From Leptobacterium flavescens (GTDB lineage Bacteria > Bacteroidota > Bacteroidia > Flavobacteriales > Flavobacteriaceae), in contig NZ_JAABOO010000001.1 in the NCBI RefSeq assembly GCF_010671605.1, forward strand, positions 558,001 through 622,000: DNA of 64,000 nt, written 5' to 3'. Each line of letters opens with the position of its first letter. Positions within the stretch are counted from its first letter, which is position 1. The position numbers and the translations under genes were made by a program. The notes below the pieces were generated by a model. The model did no database searches. It was not told the DNA's origin and saw only the letters and a list, made by a program, of their open reading frames with translations. This document shows positions 33,755 through 42,542 of this stretch, piece by piece.

Positions 33755-33810
33755 AACACCTATAGTATAGTTTAAAAGTAAAACATACAAAAGGCTTGTC
33801 AGATCACGAC
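33743..33810 (+). promoter_or_regulatory. Candidate antiterminator pairing in the trp leader
   Basis: GTCGTGA (33743-33749), at the end of the leader peptide frame, is exactly complementary to TCACGAC (33804-33810), which forms part of the loop and the first three bases of the 3' arm of the terminator. A ribosome stalled at the Trp codons would leave 33743-33749 free to pair and disturb the terminator; a ribosome at the stop codon would cover it. Only 7 bp, so moderate confidence. Confidence 0.55.
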
Positions 33811-33823
33811 AAGCCTTTTTTTA
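33791..33823 (+). terminator. trp attenuator terminator
   Basis: AAGGCTTGTC (33791-33800), loop AGATCAC, GACAAGCCTT (33808-33817), a perfect 10-bp stem running into a T7 tract (33816-33822). It is 23 bp before the trpE start codon, so it can only act as an upstream attenuator. Confidence 0.93.
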
Positions 33824-33844
33824 TTTTAATCAGGAAAGATCAGC

Positions 33845-35245
33845 ATGAAAAAGTACCAATTAAAGACACATTACAAAAAAATACTGGCCGATACTATTAC
33901 TCCGGTAAGTGTTTACCTTAAAATACGGGATAAATTCCCCAACAGCCTGTTGTTGGAAAGTAGTGATTACCACGCCAACGACAACAGTTTTTCCTATATC
34001 TGCAGCAATCCCATCGCATCGATAAAAATTGAAAACGAAACGGTTGTTCAGACCTTTCCCGACGGGAGCGTAGAAAGAGAAGCTATAGGCCCGGATACTG
34101 ATGTTCCGGGAATCATTACGGCTTTCTCTTCCCGATATAATGTGGAGTCCAATGATTTTAAGTTTATCAATAACGGGCTCTTTGGTTATATAGCCTATGA
34201 TGCCGTCAGGTATTTTGAGGATGTAGAGGTAACGAAAAAAGAAGAAAGTCTGAATATTCCGGATGTTTACTATGCGGTCTATCAGAATATCATTGCCATT
34301 AATCATTTTAAGAATGAGGCATACATTTTTGCACATTGCTATGAAAGAGAGAATAATATCCAGGAAATTGAGCAATTACTGCATGTAAAGAACTTTGCTT
34401 CCTATAATTTTTCCCGTGAAGGCGAAGCCACTTCCAATCTACGGGATGAGGAATACAAAGAGCATGTAGAACTGGCTAAAAAGCATTGCTTTAGAGGAGA
34501 TGTTTTTCAGCTGGTATTGTCAAGGCGATTTTCTCAAACTTTCAAAGGGGATGAATTTAATGTATACAGGGCTCTTCGCTCTATAAATCCATCCCCTTAT
34601 TTATTTTATTTTGATTACGGCGACTTTAAGATCTTCGGTTCTTCTCCTGAAGCACAATTGGTTGTTAAAGACAGACAAGCCGAAATACACCCGATTGCCG
34701 GAACCTTTAAACGTACAGGGAATGACCTTCAGGATGCCGAACTGGCCAATCAGCTTGCGGTAGATGAAAAGGAGAATGCAGAACACGTAATGTTAGTAGA
34801 CCTGGCCCGTAACGACTTAAGCCGGCATGGAAGTTCGGTAAAGGTTGAAACCTACAGAGAGGTACAGTTCTTCTCTCATGTAATACATTTGGTATCTAAA
34901 GTAACAGGGCAAATGCACGACGATACGAATACCATGCAGGTAGTAGCTGATACTTTTCCTGCGGGAACATTGAGCGGAGCCCCTAAGCATATGGCGATGC
35001 AGCTCATTGAACGCTATGAAAAGTGCAACAGGGATTTCTATGGAGGAGCCATCGGGTTTATGGATTTTAAAGGGAATTTTAATCACGCCATTATGATCCG
35101 TACTTTTTTGAGTAAAAATCATCAGCTTCATTATCAGGCGGGAGCCGGACTCGTATCCGAATCCAATCCTGAACTGGAGCTACAGGAAACATATAATAAA
35201 TTGGGCGCCTTGAATAAAGCGCTGGAAATTGCTGAAACTATTTAA
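33845..35245 (+). CDS. trpE: Anthranilate synthase component I
   Basis: 466 residues, chorismate-utilising enzyme that with TrpG makes anthranilate from chorismate and glutamine. Visible core motifs: SINPSPYLFYFDYGDFKIFG, HPIAGTFKRTG, LVDLARNDLSRHG, FPAGTLSGAPK and YGGAIGFMDF. The N-terminal region carries LLESSDYHANDNSFSY, which corresponds to the LLES tryptophan-feedback element, so enzyme inhibition by Trp is likely in addition to attenuation. The stop codon is 1 bp from the trpG start, so translation is probably coupled. Confidence 0.97.
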   Translation: MKKYQLKTHYKKILADTITPVSVYLKIRDKFPNSLLLESSDYHANDNSFSYICSNPIASIKIENETVVQTFPDGSVEREAIGPDTDVPGIITAFSSRYNVESNDFKFINNGLFGYIAYDAVRYFEDVEVTKKEESLNIPDVYYAVYQNIIAINHFKNEAYIFAHCYERENNIQEIEQLLHVKNFASYNFSREGEATSNLRDEEYKEHVELAKKHCFRGDVFQLVLSRRFSQTFKGDEFNVYRALRSINPSPYLFYFDYGDFKIFGSSPEAQLVVKDRQAEIHPIAGTFKRTGNDLQDAELANQLAVDEKENAEHVMLVDLARNDLSRHGSSVKVETYREVQFFSHVIHLVSKVTGQMHDDTNTMQVVADTFPAGTLSGAPKHMAMQLIERYEKCNRDFYGGAIGFMDFKGNFNHAIMIRTFLSKNHQLHYQAGAGLVSESNPELELQETYNKLGALNKALEIAETI

Positions 35246-35246
35246 G

Positions 35247-35813
35247 ATGACAAAAGTATTAGTAATAGACAACTACGACAGTTTTACCTATAACCTGGTA
35301 CACTACCTGGAAGACCTGAACTGTGACGTGACCGTAAAAAGAAATGATCAGCTAAGCCTTGAAGAGGTTGAAGCTTTCGATAAGATCGTATTATCTCCCG
35401 GTCCCGGGATCCCGGAAGAAGCCGGACTTTTAAAGGCGATAATAGAAAAATACGCTCCTACCAAAAGTATTTTTGGGGTATGTCTGGGACAGCAGGCCAT
35501 TGGTGAGGTTTTCGGAGGAACACTTATCAATCTGGACGAGGTATATCACGGTGTTGCCACAAAAGTAAATATCACTGCTCAGGATGAATCGCTGTTCGAC
35601 GGTCTTAACAATGAAATAGAAGTCGGAAGATATCATTCATGGGTGGTAGATCCGGAATTACCCGAAACACTGGAAGCCACTTCCTTTGATGAGAACGGGC
35701 AGGTAATGTCTATCAGGCATAAGAGCTACGATGTAAGAGCGGTTCAATATCATCCGGAATCCGTACTTACTCCCGATGGAAAAAAAATACTGGAAAACTG
35801 GTTGAAGTCTTAA
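35247..35813 (+). CDS. trpG: Anthranilate synthase component II, glutamine amidotransferase
   Basis: 188 residues from ATG 35247 (MTKVLVIDNYDSFTYNLVHYL); the longer frame overlaps trpE and is not the family start. Class I amidotransferase with LSPGPGIPEEAG, the nucleophile elbow GVCLGQQAIGEVFGG (Cys) and YHPESVLTPDG (His-Glu). Supplies ammonia to TrpE. It is separate from trpD here, unlike the trpGD fusion of enterics. Confidence 0.97.
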   Translation: MTKVLVIDNYDSFTYNLVHYLEDLNCDVTVKRNDQLSLEEVEAFDKIVLSPGPGIPEEAGLLKAIIEKYAPTKSIFGVCLGQQAIGEVFGGTLINLDEVYHGVATKVNITAQDESLFDGLNNEIEVGRYHSWVVDPELPETLEATSFDENGQVMSIRHKSYDVRAVQYHPESVLTPDGKKILENWLKS

Positions 35814-35822
35814 AAAAAGAAG

Positions 35823-36815
35823 ATGAAAGAATTATTAAACAGGCTTATCAGCCATGAAACGATCTCCAAGGAAGAAGCCAGGAATGTATTGGTCAATATA
35901 TCCAAGGGAGAATATAACACCAGTCAGATTGCAGCTTTCCTGACCGTTTATATGATGAGAAGCATTACCATAGAAGAACTGGAAGGTTTCAGGGATGCTC
36001 TGTTGGAATTGTGCATTCCGATAGATCTTAACGGTTATGATGCCATAGATCTTTGTGGTACCGGAGGGGACGGAAAAGACACTTTTAATATCTCTACCCT
36101 GGCGTCGTTTGTAACAGCCGGTGCCGGAGTTAATGTTGCCAAACATGGGAATTATGGAGTATCCTCTAAATGTGGTTCCAGTAATGTAATGGAACATCTC
36201 GGGATTAAATTTTCCAGTGAAGCGGATTTCCTCAAACAATCTATGGATAAGGCGGGGATCTGTGTATTGCACGCTCCTCTTTTTCACCCGGCAATGAAAA
36301 ATGTAGCTCCTATCCGCAGGGAACTGGGAGTAAAAACTTTTTTCAATATGCTGGGCCCCATGGTAAACCCTTCCTTTCCAAAGAATCAGATCGTTGGGGT
36401 TTTTAACCTGGAGCTGGCCAGGATGTACGGCTACCTCTATCAGAACACCGATAAGAATTTTACAGTTCTCCACGCTTTGGATGGTTATGATGAGATCTCA
36501 CTGACGGGAAATACCAAAACCATTTCCAACAATACGGAAGGAATGATCAAACCTGAGGATTTCGGGCTCAGTGCGCTTTCACAGTCGCAGATTGCCGGAG
36601 GAAGTACCGTGGAAGAATCCGCCGGTATATTTATGAAGGTTCTTGAAGGTAAAGGAACCGAAGCTCAGAACAATGTTGTCTGTGCCAATGCCGGGATGGC
36701 CATCGCCACGGTAAAAGGACTGGGGCCTAAAGAAGGTTTTGAATTGGCAAAAGAATCCCTTCTGTCCGGGAAAGGTTTAAACGCATTAAAAACACTGCAG
36801 GAATTAAGCGCATAA
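35823..36815 (+). CDS. trpD: Anthranilate phosphoribosyltransferase
   Basis: 330 residues. PRPP binding: DLCGTGGDGKDTFNIST and KHGNYGVSSKCGSSNVMEHLG; helical N-terminal domain with the anthranilate tunnel (NVAPIRRELGVKTFFNMLGPMVNP). Transfers phosphoribose to anthranilate. Its TAA and the ATG of trpC share one base (TAATG), a sign of translational coupling. Confidence 0.97.
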   Translation: MKELLNRLISHETISKEEARNVLVNISKGEYNTSQIAAFLTVYMMRSITIEELEGFRDALLELCIPIDLNGYDAIDLCGTGGDGKDTFNISTLASFVTAGAGVNVAKHGNYGVSSKCGSSNVMEHLGIKFSSEADFLKQSMDKAGICVLHAPLFHPAMKNVAPIRRELGVKTFFNMLGPMVNPSFPKNQIVGVFNLELARMYGYLYQNTDKNFTVLHALDGYDEISLTGNTKTISNNTEGMIKPEDFGLSALSQSQIAGGSTVEESAGIFMKVLEGKGTEAQNNVVCANAGMAIATVKGLGPKEGFELAKESLLSGKGLNALKTLQELSA

Positions 36816-37600
36816 TGAATATACTGGATAAAATAGTAGCAGATAAACGCAAGGAAGTAGCCTTAAAGAAAAGTATTGTTCCTGTTTCTCAACTGGAAGC
36901 TTCTGCCCTCTTCGGCAGGGAAACAAATTCCCTTGCCACTGCATTGCGAAATAGTAATACAGGTATTATAGCCGAACACAAGCGTCGTTCTCCTTCCAAA
37001 TCGGTCATCAACCAGAAAGTAAGTGTGGAAGAAGTGGCCCTGGGTTATGAAAAAGCAGGGGTTTGCGGAATGTCGGTGCTTACAGACGGGAAATATTTTG
37101 GAGGATCCCTGGAAGATCTCCTGTTGGCAAGAGCTTCGGTAAACACACCCTTGCTGAGAAAGGAGTTTATTATTGATGAATATCAATTGATAGAAGCCAG
37201 GGCTTACGGAGCAGATGTTATCCTTCTGATTGCTGCTGTGTTGAGCAGAGAGGAAATAAAAACCCTTTCGGAAACCGCCAAAAGCTTGGGTCTTGATGTT
37301 CTGCTCGAGGTTCACAATGAGGAGGAACTTCATAAATCGGTAATGCCAAGCCTGGATATGCTGGGAGTGAACAACAGGAATTTAAAAACTTTTGAGGTAA
37401 GTATAGAAACCAGTAAAACCCTGTCTTCTGTTATCCCGGACGATTTTGTAAAAGTATCGGAAAGCGGGATCAGCAATGTTGAAGCCATCAGGGAATTACA
37501 GCAATTCGGGTATAAAGGCTTTCTTATAGGAGAGAACTTTATGAAAACGGAGCACCCTGGTAAGAGTGCGGTAGAATTTATCAATGATTTGAAAAATTAA
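36815..37600 (+). CDS. trpC: Indole-3-glycerol phosphate synthase
   Basis: 261 residues, TIM barrel. Signature IIAEHKRRSPSKSVIN with the catalytic Lys and Glu residues, EFIIDEYQLIEARAYGADVILLI, and the phosphate site SESGISN. It is a separate gene, not fused to trpF as in E. coli. Overlaps the trpD stop codon by one base. Confidence 0.97.
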   Translation: MNILDKIVADKRKEVALKKSIVPVSQLEASALFGRETNSLATALRNSNTGIIAEHKRRSPSKSVINQKVSVEEVALGYEKAGVCGMSVLTDGKYFGGSLEDLLLARASVNTPLLRKEFIIDEYQLIEARAYGADVILLIAAVLSREEIKTLSETAKSLGLDVLLEVHNEEELHKSVMPSLDMLGVNNRNLKTFEVSIETSKTLSSVIPDDFVKVSESGISNVEAIRELQQFGYKGFLIGENFMKTEHPGKSAVEFINDLKN

Positions 37601-37611
37601 ACCCAAAATAC

Positions 37612-37633
37612 CATCCCTGCGAAGGCAGGAATG
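37612..37633 (+). repeat. Small REP-like palindromic element between trpC and trpF
   Basis: CATCCCTGC (37612-37620) and GCAGGAATG (37625-37633) around a GAAG loop, one mismatch. The CTGCGAAGGCAG core with flanking CATCC/GGAATG resembles the short repeats often scattered in flavobacterial genomes. It is the only spacer longer than 30 bp in the trpE-trpB part of the operon (51 bp). Confidence 0.55.
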
Positions 37634-37651
37634 ACAATAAAAAAACAACAA

Positions 37652-38269
37652 ATGAAACTAAAAGTATGCGGAATGAAATACCGGGATAATATCGAAGCTG
37701 TAGTGCGCCTACAGCCGGATTATCTGGGTTTTATTTTCTGGGAAAGATCCAGTCGCTTTTTTGATGGAGAAATGCCGGAAGTACCGTCGCATATTAAAAA
37801 AACAGGGGTTTTTGTCGACGCGAGCTATGAGGAGATCACAGATAAGGTAAACCGATATGACCTGCACGCAGTTCAATTACACGGTAATGAGACTCCCGAT
37901 CTTTGTAAAAAACTCAAGGGAGACAATCTCGAGGTAATCAAGGTGTTCTCTATCAAGGATCATTTTGATTTTTCCCTTCTGCAACCTTATGAAGATGTAT
38001 GTGATTATTATTTATTCGATACCAAAGGAAAACTTCCGGGAGGAAACGGATATGGTTTCGATTGGACCATCCTTAATCAGTACCCTTCCAAAAAACCTTT
38101 CTTTCTAAGTGGAGGGATCGGACTTGATGAAGTGGAAAATGTGAAGAGGATCCTGAAAACCGATTTGCCGATCTATCTCATTGATGTAAATAGTAAATTT
38201 GAAACGGCTCCCGGTCTAAAAGAGGAAAAAGACATTAAAAAGTTTAAAGAACAACTTGCTATTGAATAG
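37652..38269 (+). CDS. trpF: Phosphoribosylanthranilate isomerase
   Basis: 205 residues from ATG 37652 (MKLKVCGMKYRDN). An upstream ATG at 37631 lies in the REP-like element and was rejected. TIM barrel with KVCGMK (catalytic Cys), GFIFWERSSRF, the LHGNE strand, FDTKG (catalytic Asp) and FFLSGGIG. Amadori rearrangement step of tryptophan synthesis. Confidence 0.96.
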   Translation: MKLKVCGMKYRDNIEAVVRLQPDYLGFIFWERSSRFFDGEMPEVPSHIKKTGVFVDASYEEITDKVNRYDLHAVQLHGNETPDLCKKLKGDNLEVIKVFSIKDHFDFSLLQPYEDVCDYYLFDTKGKLPGGNGYGFDWTILNQYPSKKPFFLSGGIGLDEVENVKRILKTDLPIYLIDVNSKFETAPGLKEEKDIKKFKEQLAIE

Positions 38270-38296
38270 GCAATAGCTGAAACAAAATATTTGCAA

Positions 38297-39481
38297 ATGA
38301 AAACTTATCACGCAGACGAAAAAGGCTATTACGGAAAATTTGGCGGTGCCTATATTCCGGAGATGCTTTATCCGAATGTTGAAGAATTGCGCCAACGATA
38401 CCTGACCATCATGAACGAAGCATCTTTTAAGGATGAATTCGATCAGTTGCTAAGAGATTATGTCGGGCGTCCTTCTCCCCTTTATTATGCAAAACGTTTA
38501 TCGGAAAAATACAATTCCCGTATCTATCTGAAGCGGGAAGATCTGAATCATACAGGAGCGCATAAGGTAAACAACACCATAGGTCAGATACTAATGGCCA
38601 AGCGTCTGGGTAAAAAAAGGATCATTGCCGAAACCGGTGCCGGCCAACATGGGGTAGCTACAGCTACAGTCTGTGCCCTGGCGGGAATAGAATGTATTGT
38701 GTATATGGGAGAGATCGATATAAAACGTCAGGCTCCCAATGTGGCGAGGATGAAAATGCTCGGTGCTAAAGTGGTTCCCGCTACTTCAGGAAGTAAAACC
38801 CTGAAAGATGCCACCAACGAAGCGATCCGGGATTGGATCAATAACCCGATAGATACTCATTATATTATCGGTTCTGTAGTAGGGCCTCACCCCTATCCCG
38901 ATATGGTTGCCCGTTTCCAGTCGGTGATCTCCGAAGAGATCAAATGGCAGTTAAAGGAAAAAGAAGGTAAGGAAGATCCGGATTACGTCATTGCCTGTGT
39001 AGGTGGTGGAAGTAATGCTGCCGGAGCCTTTTATCATTTCCTGGATAATGAAAAAGTAGGGCTTATTGCGGTAGAAGCTGCCGGAAAGGGAATACACAGC
39101 GGAGAAAGCGCTGCAACCAGTGTTCTGGGGAATGACGGGATCATTCACGGAAGCAGGACCCTGCTGATGCAAACCGAAGACGGCCAGATTACCGAGCCTT
39201 ATTCTATTTCTGCAGGCCTGGATTACCCCGGAGTAGGTCCGTTGCACGCACATTTGTATGAAAGTAAACGCGCAGAATTTATCTCAATAACCGATGACGA
39301 AGCTATGACTTCCGGCCTTGAATTATGCCAGCTGGAAGGGATCATCCCGGCAATAGAGAGTTCTCATGCTCTCGCTGCTCTTCAGCAAAAAGAGTTCGGA
39401 GCAGATGATATAGTGGTTATTAACCTTTCGGGGAGAGGAGATAAGGATCTGAATACTTATATTGATTATTTTAAATTGTAA
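38297..39481 (+). CDS. trpB: Tryptophan synthase beta chain
   Basis: 394 residues from ATG 38297; the frame extends two codons to a TTG, not used. PLP enzyme: [14 protein letters not shown] (PLP Lys), [38 protein letters not shown] (phosphate loop) and GRGDKD at the C-terminus. It condenses indole with serine. This is the standard TrpB1 type that needs TrpA. The trpA partner is not adjacent but two genes downstream in the same operon, a break in an otherwise very conserved pair. Confidence 0.97.
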   Translation: MKTYHADEKGYYGKFGGAYIPEMLYPNVEELRQRYLTIMNEASFKDEFDQLLRDYVGRPSPLYYAKRLSEKYNSRIYLKREDLNHTGAHKVNNTIGQILMAKRLGKKRIIAETGAGQHGVATATVCALAGIECIVYMGEIDIKRQAPNVARMKMLGAKVVPATSGSKTLKDATNEAIRDWINNPIDTHYIIGSVVGPHPYPDMVARFQSVISEEIKWQLKEKEGKEDPDYVIACVGGGSNAAGAFYHFLDNEKVGLIAVEAAGKGIHSGESAATSVLGNDGIIHGSRTLLMQTEDGQITEPYSISAGLDYPGVGPLHAHLYESKRAEFISITDDEAMTSGLELCQLEGIIPAIESSHALAALQQKEFGADDIVVINLSGRGDKDLNTYIDYFKL

Positions 39482-39482
39482 A

Positions 39483-40589
39483 ATGTCTCAATACCCGAAA
39501 TATTTTATTTTCCTTTTCTCATTGATCTCCTGTGTTGCGGTTTATGCTCAGGAGGCCATAAATGTTCGTCTTGAATCCGGAAAAGATATCGTTAGTCCGA
39601 AGACCTATGTCATTCATAAAACTTCCGGTTCGATTACGATAGATGGGAAAGCTGATGAAAAAGACTGGATAAACACTCCGTATACCGATGCTTTTATAGA
39701 TATTGAAGGGCATAAAAAACCAAAATATGACACCAGGGTCAAAATGTTGTGGAGCGACACTTATTTATATGTGTATGCAAAGCTTACCGAAGATCACATC
39801 TGGGGGACACTGAAAAAGAGGGATACAGTCATCTTTTACAATAACGATTTTGAAGTATTTATTGATCCATCAAACGATACTCACGATTACGGGGAGATCG
39901 AGATCAATGCATTAGGGACCGTTTGGGACCTTCTTTTAAACAAGCCCTACAGATCAGGTGCCAAGCCCAATACCCATTGGAATCTGAACGATCTGAAAAC
40001 GGCTGTTTATCTGGATGGCACTTTAAATGACCCATCCGATACGGATAATTTCTGGGCGGTGGAAATGGCCATCCCCTTACGGGCCTTTGCCGAGCTAAAG
40101 AACAGACCGAGGACCATTCCGAAGGACGGAGAACAATGGCGGATCAATTTTTCAAGGGTTCACTGGGATTTCGATCTTAACAAGAACCGTTACAGCAGGA
40201 AAAAAGTAAACGATAAATACGCTCCGGAATACAATTGGGTCTGGAGTAACCAGGGAGTCATCAATATGCATGAGCCCGAAAAATGGGGGTATGTGCAGTT
40301 TTCGGATAAACTCCCGAATGAAAAAGTAGTTTTCCAACAGAAGGATCCCGTTCATTTAAGGCAGGTCTCCTATGCGCTTTACCGCAAGGTTTCCAGAGGA
40401 TCCCTAAAAGAACTCCTGAAGAACAAGACAGGATATACAACAGAGATCATCCCTGTTACGGAAGGGAATAAAACATATAAAGCAACTTTTATAAAAACAT
40501 ATTCCGGTTTTAATCTGATGGTCACAGAAATACAGAAGAATATCAGCTGTATTATCAGAGAGGACGGTTATTCTAAAATTATTAAATAA
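39483..40589 (+). CDS. CBM9-like carbohydrate-binding exported protein inside the trp operon
   Basis: 368 residues from ATG 39483 (MSQYPKYFIFLFSLISCVAVYAQ, a signal peptide). The body begins with SITIDGKADEKDWINTPYTDAFIDIEG and continues KVKMLWSDTYLYVYAKLTEDHIWG and FYNNDFEVFIDPSNDTHDYGEIEINA, the typical 'carbohydrate-binding family 9-like' pattern found in Bacteroidota. The C-terminal third is unassigned. No hydrolase motif seen. It begins 1 bp after the trpB stop and its own TAA overlaps the next ATG by one base. It is therefore transcribed with the trp genes although it has no evident link to tryptophan. Possibly it binds extracellular glycans together with the next gene. Confidence 0.8.
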   Translation: MSQYPKYFIFLFSLISCVAVYAQEAINVRLESGKDIVSPKTYVIHKTSGSITIDGKADEKDWINTPYTDAFIDIEGHKKPKYDTRVKMLWSDTYLYVYAKLTEDHIWGTLKKRDTVIFYNNDFEVFIDPSNDTHDYGEIEINALGTVWDLLLNKPYRSGAKPNTHWNLNDLKTAVYLDGTLNDPSDTDNFWAVEMAIPLRAFAELKNRPRTIPKDGEQWRINFSRVHWDFDLNKNRYSRKKVNDKYAPEYNWVWSNQGVINMHEPEKWGYVQFSDKLPNEKVVFQQKDPVHLRQVSYALYRKVSRGSLKELLKNKTGYTTEIIPVTEGNKTYKATFIKTYSGFNLMVTEIQKNISCIIREDGYSKIIK

Positions 40590-41677
40590 TGAAAAAAATA
40601 TACCTGCTTTTAATTTCTGTCAGCCTGCTTTCCTGCGGGAAAAAAGAGAGTACTCCGGCACCTTTAGAGCAACAACCGGATGATTTTGTTTTTGCCACCT
40701 GGGTAGGAGGCGGAGCATCTTTTGATAAGGATATCTGGGATCAGAAACTGAGCTATTACGATTCTCTGGGTATTAGTGAAATTCTTGTACAGGCCAATGC
40801 AGATTATCTTAAAAACCTTATCCCCCTTGCAAAGGAAAAGAACATAAAAGTACATGCCTGGATGTGGACGCTTAACAGACCGAACGATACAATTGCCAAT
40901 AAACATCCCGACTGGTATGCGGTAAATCGCAAAGGGCAGAATTCCCTCGAGTACAGGGCTTATGTGGATTACTATCAGTGGTTGAGTCCGTTTCATCCCG
41001 AAGCCAGGGCATATATTAAAAGCAATGCGGAAAAGCTTATGGAACTTGAGGACCTGGCATCGGTACATCTCGATTACGTACGCTATCCGGACGTGATACT
41101 CGGAGCTGATCTTCAGCCCAAATACGGCCTGGTACAGGATCATGAAATGCCGGAATACGATTATGGATATCATCCTATAGCCCGGGAAGGTTTTAAAAAG
41201 ATCTTCGATAAGGACCCTGTAGATTTTAAAAATCCCGAACTCTCAACAGAATGGAGGCAGTATCGCTTAAATGCGGTAACCAGCCTGGTTAACGAGATCG
41301 TAGAAATTGCGCATAGCAAGAATAAAAGAGTAACGGCTGCCGTTTTTCCGTTTCCTGAAATGTCAAGGCAGATGGTACGTCAGGCCTGGAATGACTGGAA
41401 GCTGGATGCAGCCTATCCCATGTTATACAACAACTTTTATCGTGAAAACGTAAACTGGATAGGATTTGCTACGGCACAGGGAGTTAATGATGTGGAATTT
41501 CCGCTTTATTCCGGTTTGTATTCTCCCGCATTAAAAGATCCCGAAGATCTGGAAAAAGCTATCCGTTTAGCGAAAAAGGAAGGCGCCAGAGGGATCTCCA
41601 TTTTTACTGCTGATAACCTCAGCAAAGAACAACAAAGCGTTTTTGTCAAACTCAAGAATAGCATTTCTCATGAATAG
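40589..41677 (+). CDS. Glycoside-hydrolase-like (GHL10/DUF187-type) lipoprotein inside the trp operon
   Basis: 362 residues. Lipoprotein signal with SLLSC near residue 16. The body is a TIM-barrel-like fold of the 'glycosyl hydrolase-like 10' type: KEKNIKVHAWMWTLNRP, YQWLSPFHPEARAYI, SVHLDYVRYPD, then KRVTAAVFPFPEMSRQ and WKLDAAYPMLYNNFY. The motif HLDYVRYP with Asp is characteristic. The natural substrate is unknown. It overlaps the CBM9-like gene by 1 bp and trpA by 8 bp, which argues that it belongs to this transcript by long-term selection, not recent insertion. No Trp-pathway function is evident. Confidence 0.8.
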   Translation: MKKIYLLLISVSLLSCGKKESTPAPLEQQPDDFVFATWVGGGASFDKDIWDQKLSYYDSLGISEILVQANADYLKNLIPLAKEKNIKVHAWMWTLNRPNDTIANKHPDWYAVNRKGQNSLEYRAYVDYYQWLSPFHPEARAYIKSNAEKLMELEDLASVHLDYVRYPDVILGADLQPKYGLVQDHEMPEYDYGYHPIAREGFKKIFDKDPVDFKNPELSTEWRQYRLNAVTSLVNEIVEIAHSKNKRVTAAVFPFPEMSRQMVRQAWNDWKLDAAYPMLYNNFYRENVNWIGFATAQGVNDVEFPLYSGLYSPALKDPEDLEKAIRLAKKEGARGISIFTADNLSKEQQSVFVKLKNSISHE

Positions 41678-42434
41678 GATCAATCAAAAATTAGAAGAAA
41701 ACAAAAAACTTTTATCCATATACTTTACAGCGGGATATCCTTCCGTTAACGATACGGTTTCCATTTTAAAGGAGCTTGAAAAAAGCGGAGTGGATATGGT
41801 TGAGATCGGACTACCCTTTTCCGATCCGCTGGCAGACGGGCCCACCATACAGGAGAGTTCCACGCTGGCATTAAAAAACGGGATGACCACCGACCTGCTT
41901 TTTGAACAGCTAAAAGACATCAGGGAATCGGTTTCCATTCCGCTGATCATCATGGGGTATTTTAATCCGATGATGCAATATGGGGTGGATAAATTTTGCC
42001 AGAAATGTGCAGAGATCGGTATTGACGGATTGATCATTCCCGATCTGCCGGTAGATGTTTATCACGATCAGTTTCAGGCCATCTTCGAAAAACACGGCCT
42101 GATCAATGTATTCCTGATAACGCCTCAAACCAGTGAAGAACGCATCCGCTTTATCGATTCGATCTCCAGCGGATTTATATATATGGTAAGCTCTGCCAGT
42201 ACTACCGGGGCCAAAAACACCTTTGGAGAAGATCAGAGCAGTTATTTCGAGAAAATAGCTGCGATGAATCTTAAAAACCCGCAGATCGTAGGTTTCGGGA
42301 TCTCCAATGCAGAGACCTTTAATCAGGCTACCAAAAAAGCCAAAGGAGCCATAATCGGTTCGGCTTTTATCAAATATATCAGTGCAAATCCGCCGGAAAA
42401 AATAAGCGATTTTGTGGAGGGTATCCGTTCATAA
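41670..42434 (+). CDS. trpA: Tryptophan synthase alpha chain
   Basis: 254 residues from ATG 41670 (MNRINQKLEENKKLLSIYFTAGYPS); an upstream in-frame start lies deeper inside the preceding gene. TIM barrel with VEIGLPFSDPLADGPTIQ (catalytic Glu) and DGLIIPDLP (catalytic Asp), and GFGISNAET. It cleaves indole-glycerol phosphate to indole for TrpB. Its first 8 bases overlap the hydrolase-like gene, so initiation probably depends on translation of that gene. Confidence 0.97.
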   Translation: MNRINQKLEENKKLLSIYFTAGYPSVNDTVSILKELEKSGVDMVEIGLPFSDPLADGPTIQESSTLALKNGMTTDLLFEQLKDIRESVSIPLIIMGYFNPMMQYGVDKFCQKCAEIGIDGLIIPDLPVDVYHDQFQAIFEKHGLINVFLITPQTSEERIRFIDSISSGFIYMVSSASTTGAKNTFGEDQSSYFEKIAAMNLKNPQIVGFGISNAETFNQATKKAKGAIIGSAFIKYISANPPEKISDFVEGIRS

Positions 42435-42542
42435 ACGGAAGCATTCAGGGCATTTTTCTTTTAGATTCATAAAACTTTCTTAACAGAAAGAACCATCTGT
42501 TAAAATTTATCTAAATTGCTTTGAATAATTACTCATCAAAAA

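Noticed and set aside
36815-38269. Possible frameshifted trpCF fusion
   Set aside because: Both trpC and trpF have full-length separate frames with complete N-termini and a spacer; the 51-bp gap contains a REP-like element, not coding sequence.
39483-41677. CBM9-like and hydrolase-like genes as a recent mobile insertion in trp
   Set aside because: There are no flanking repeats or transposase, and the overlaps with trpB/trpA junctions are too neat for a recent insertion.
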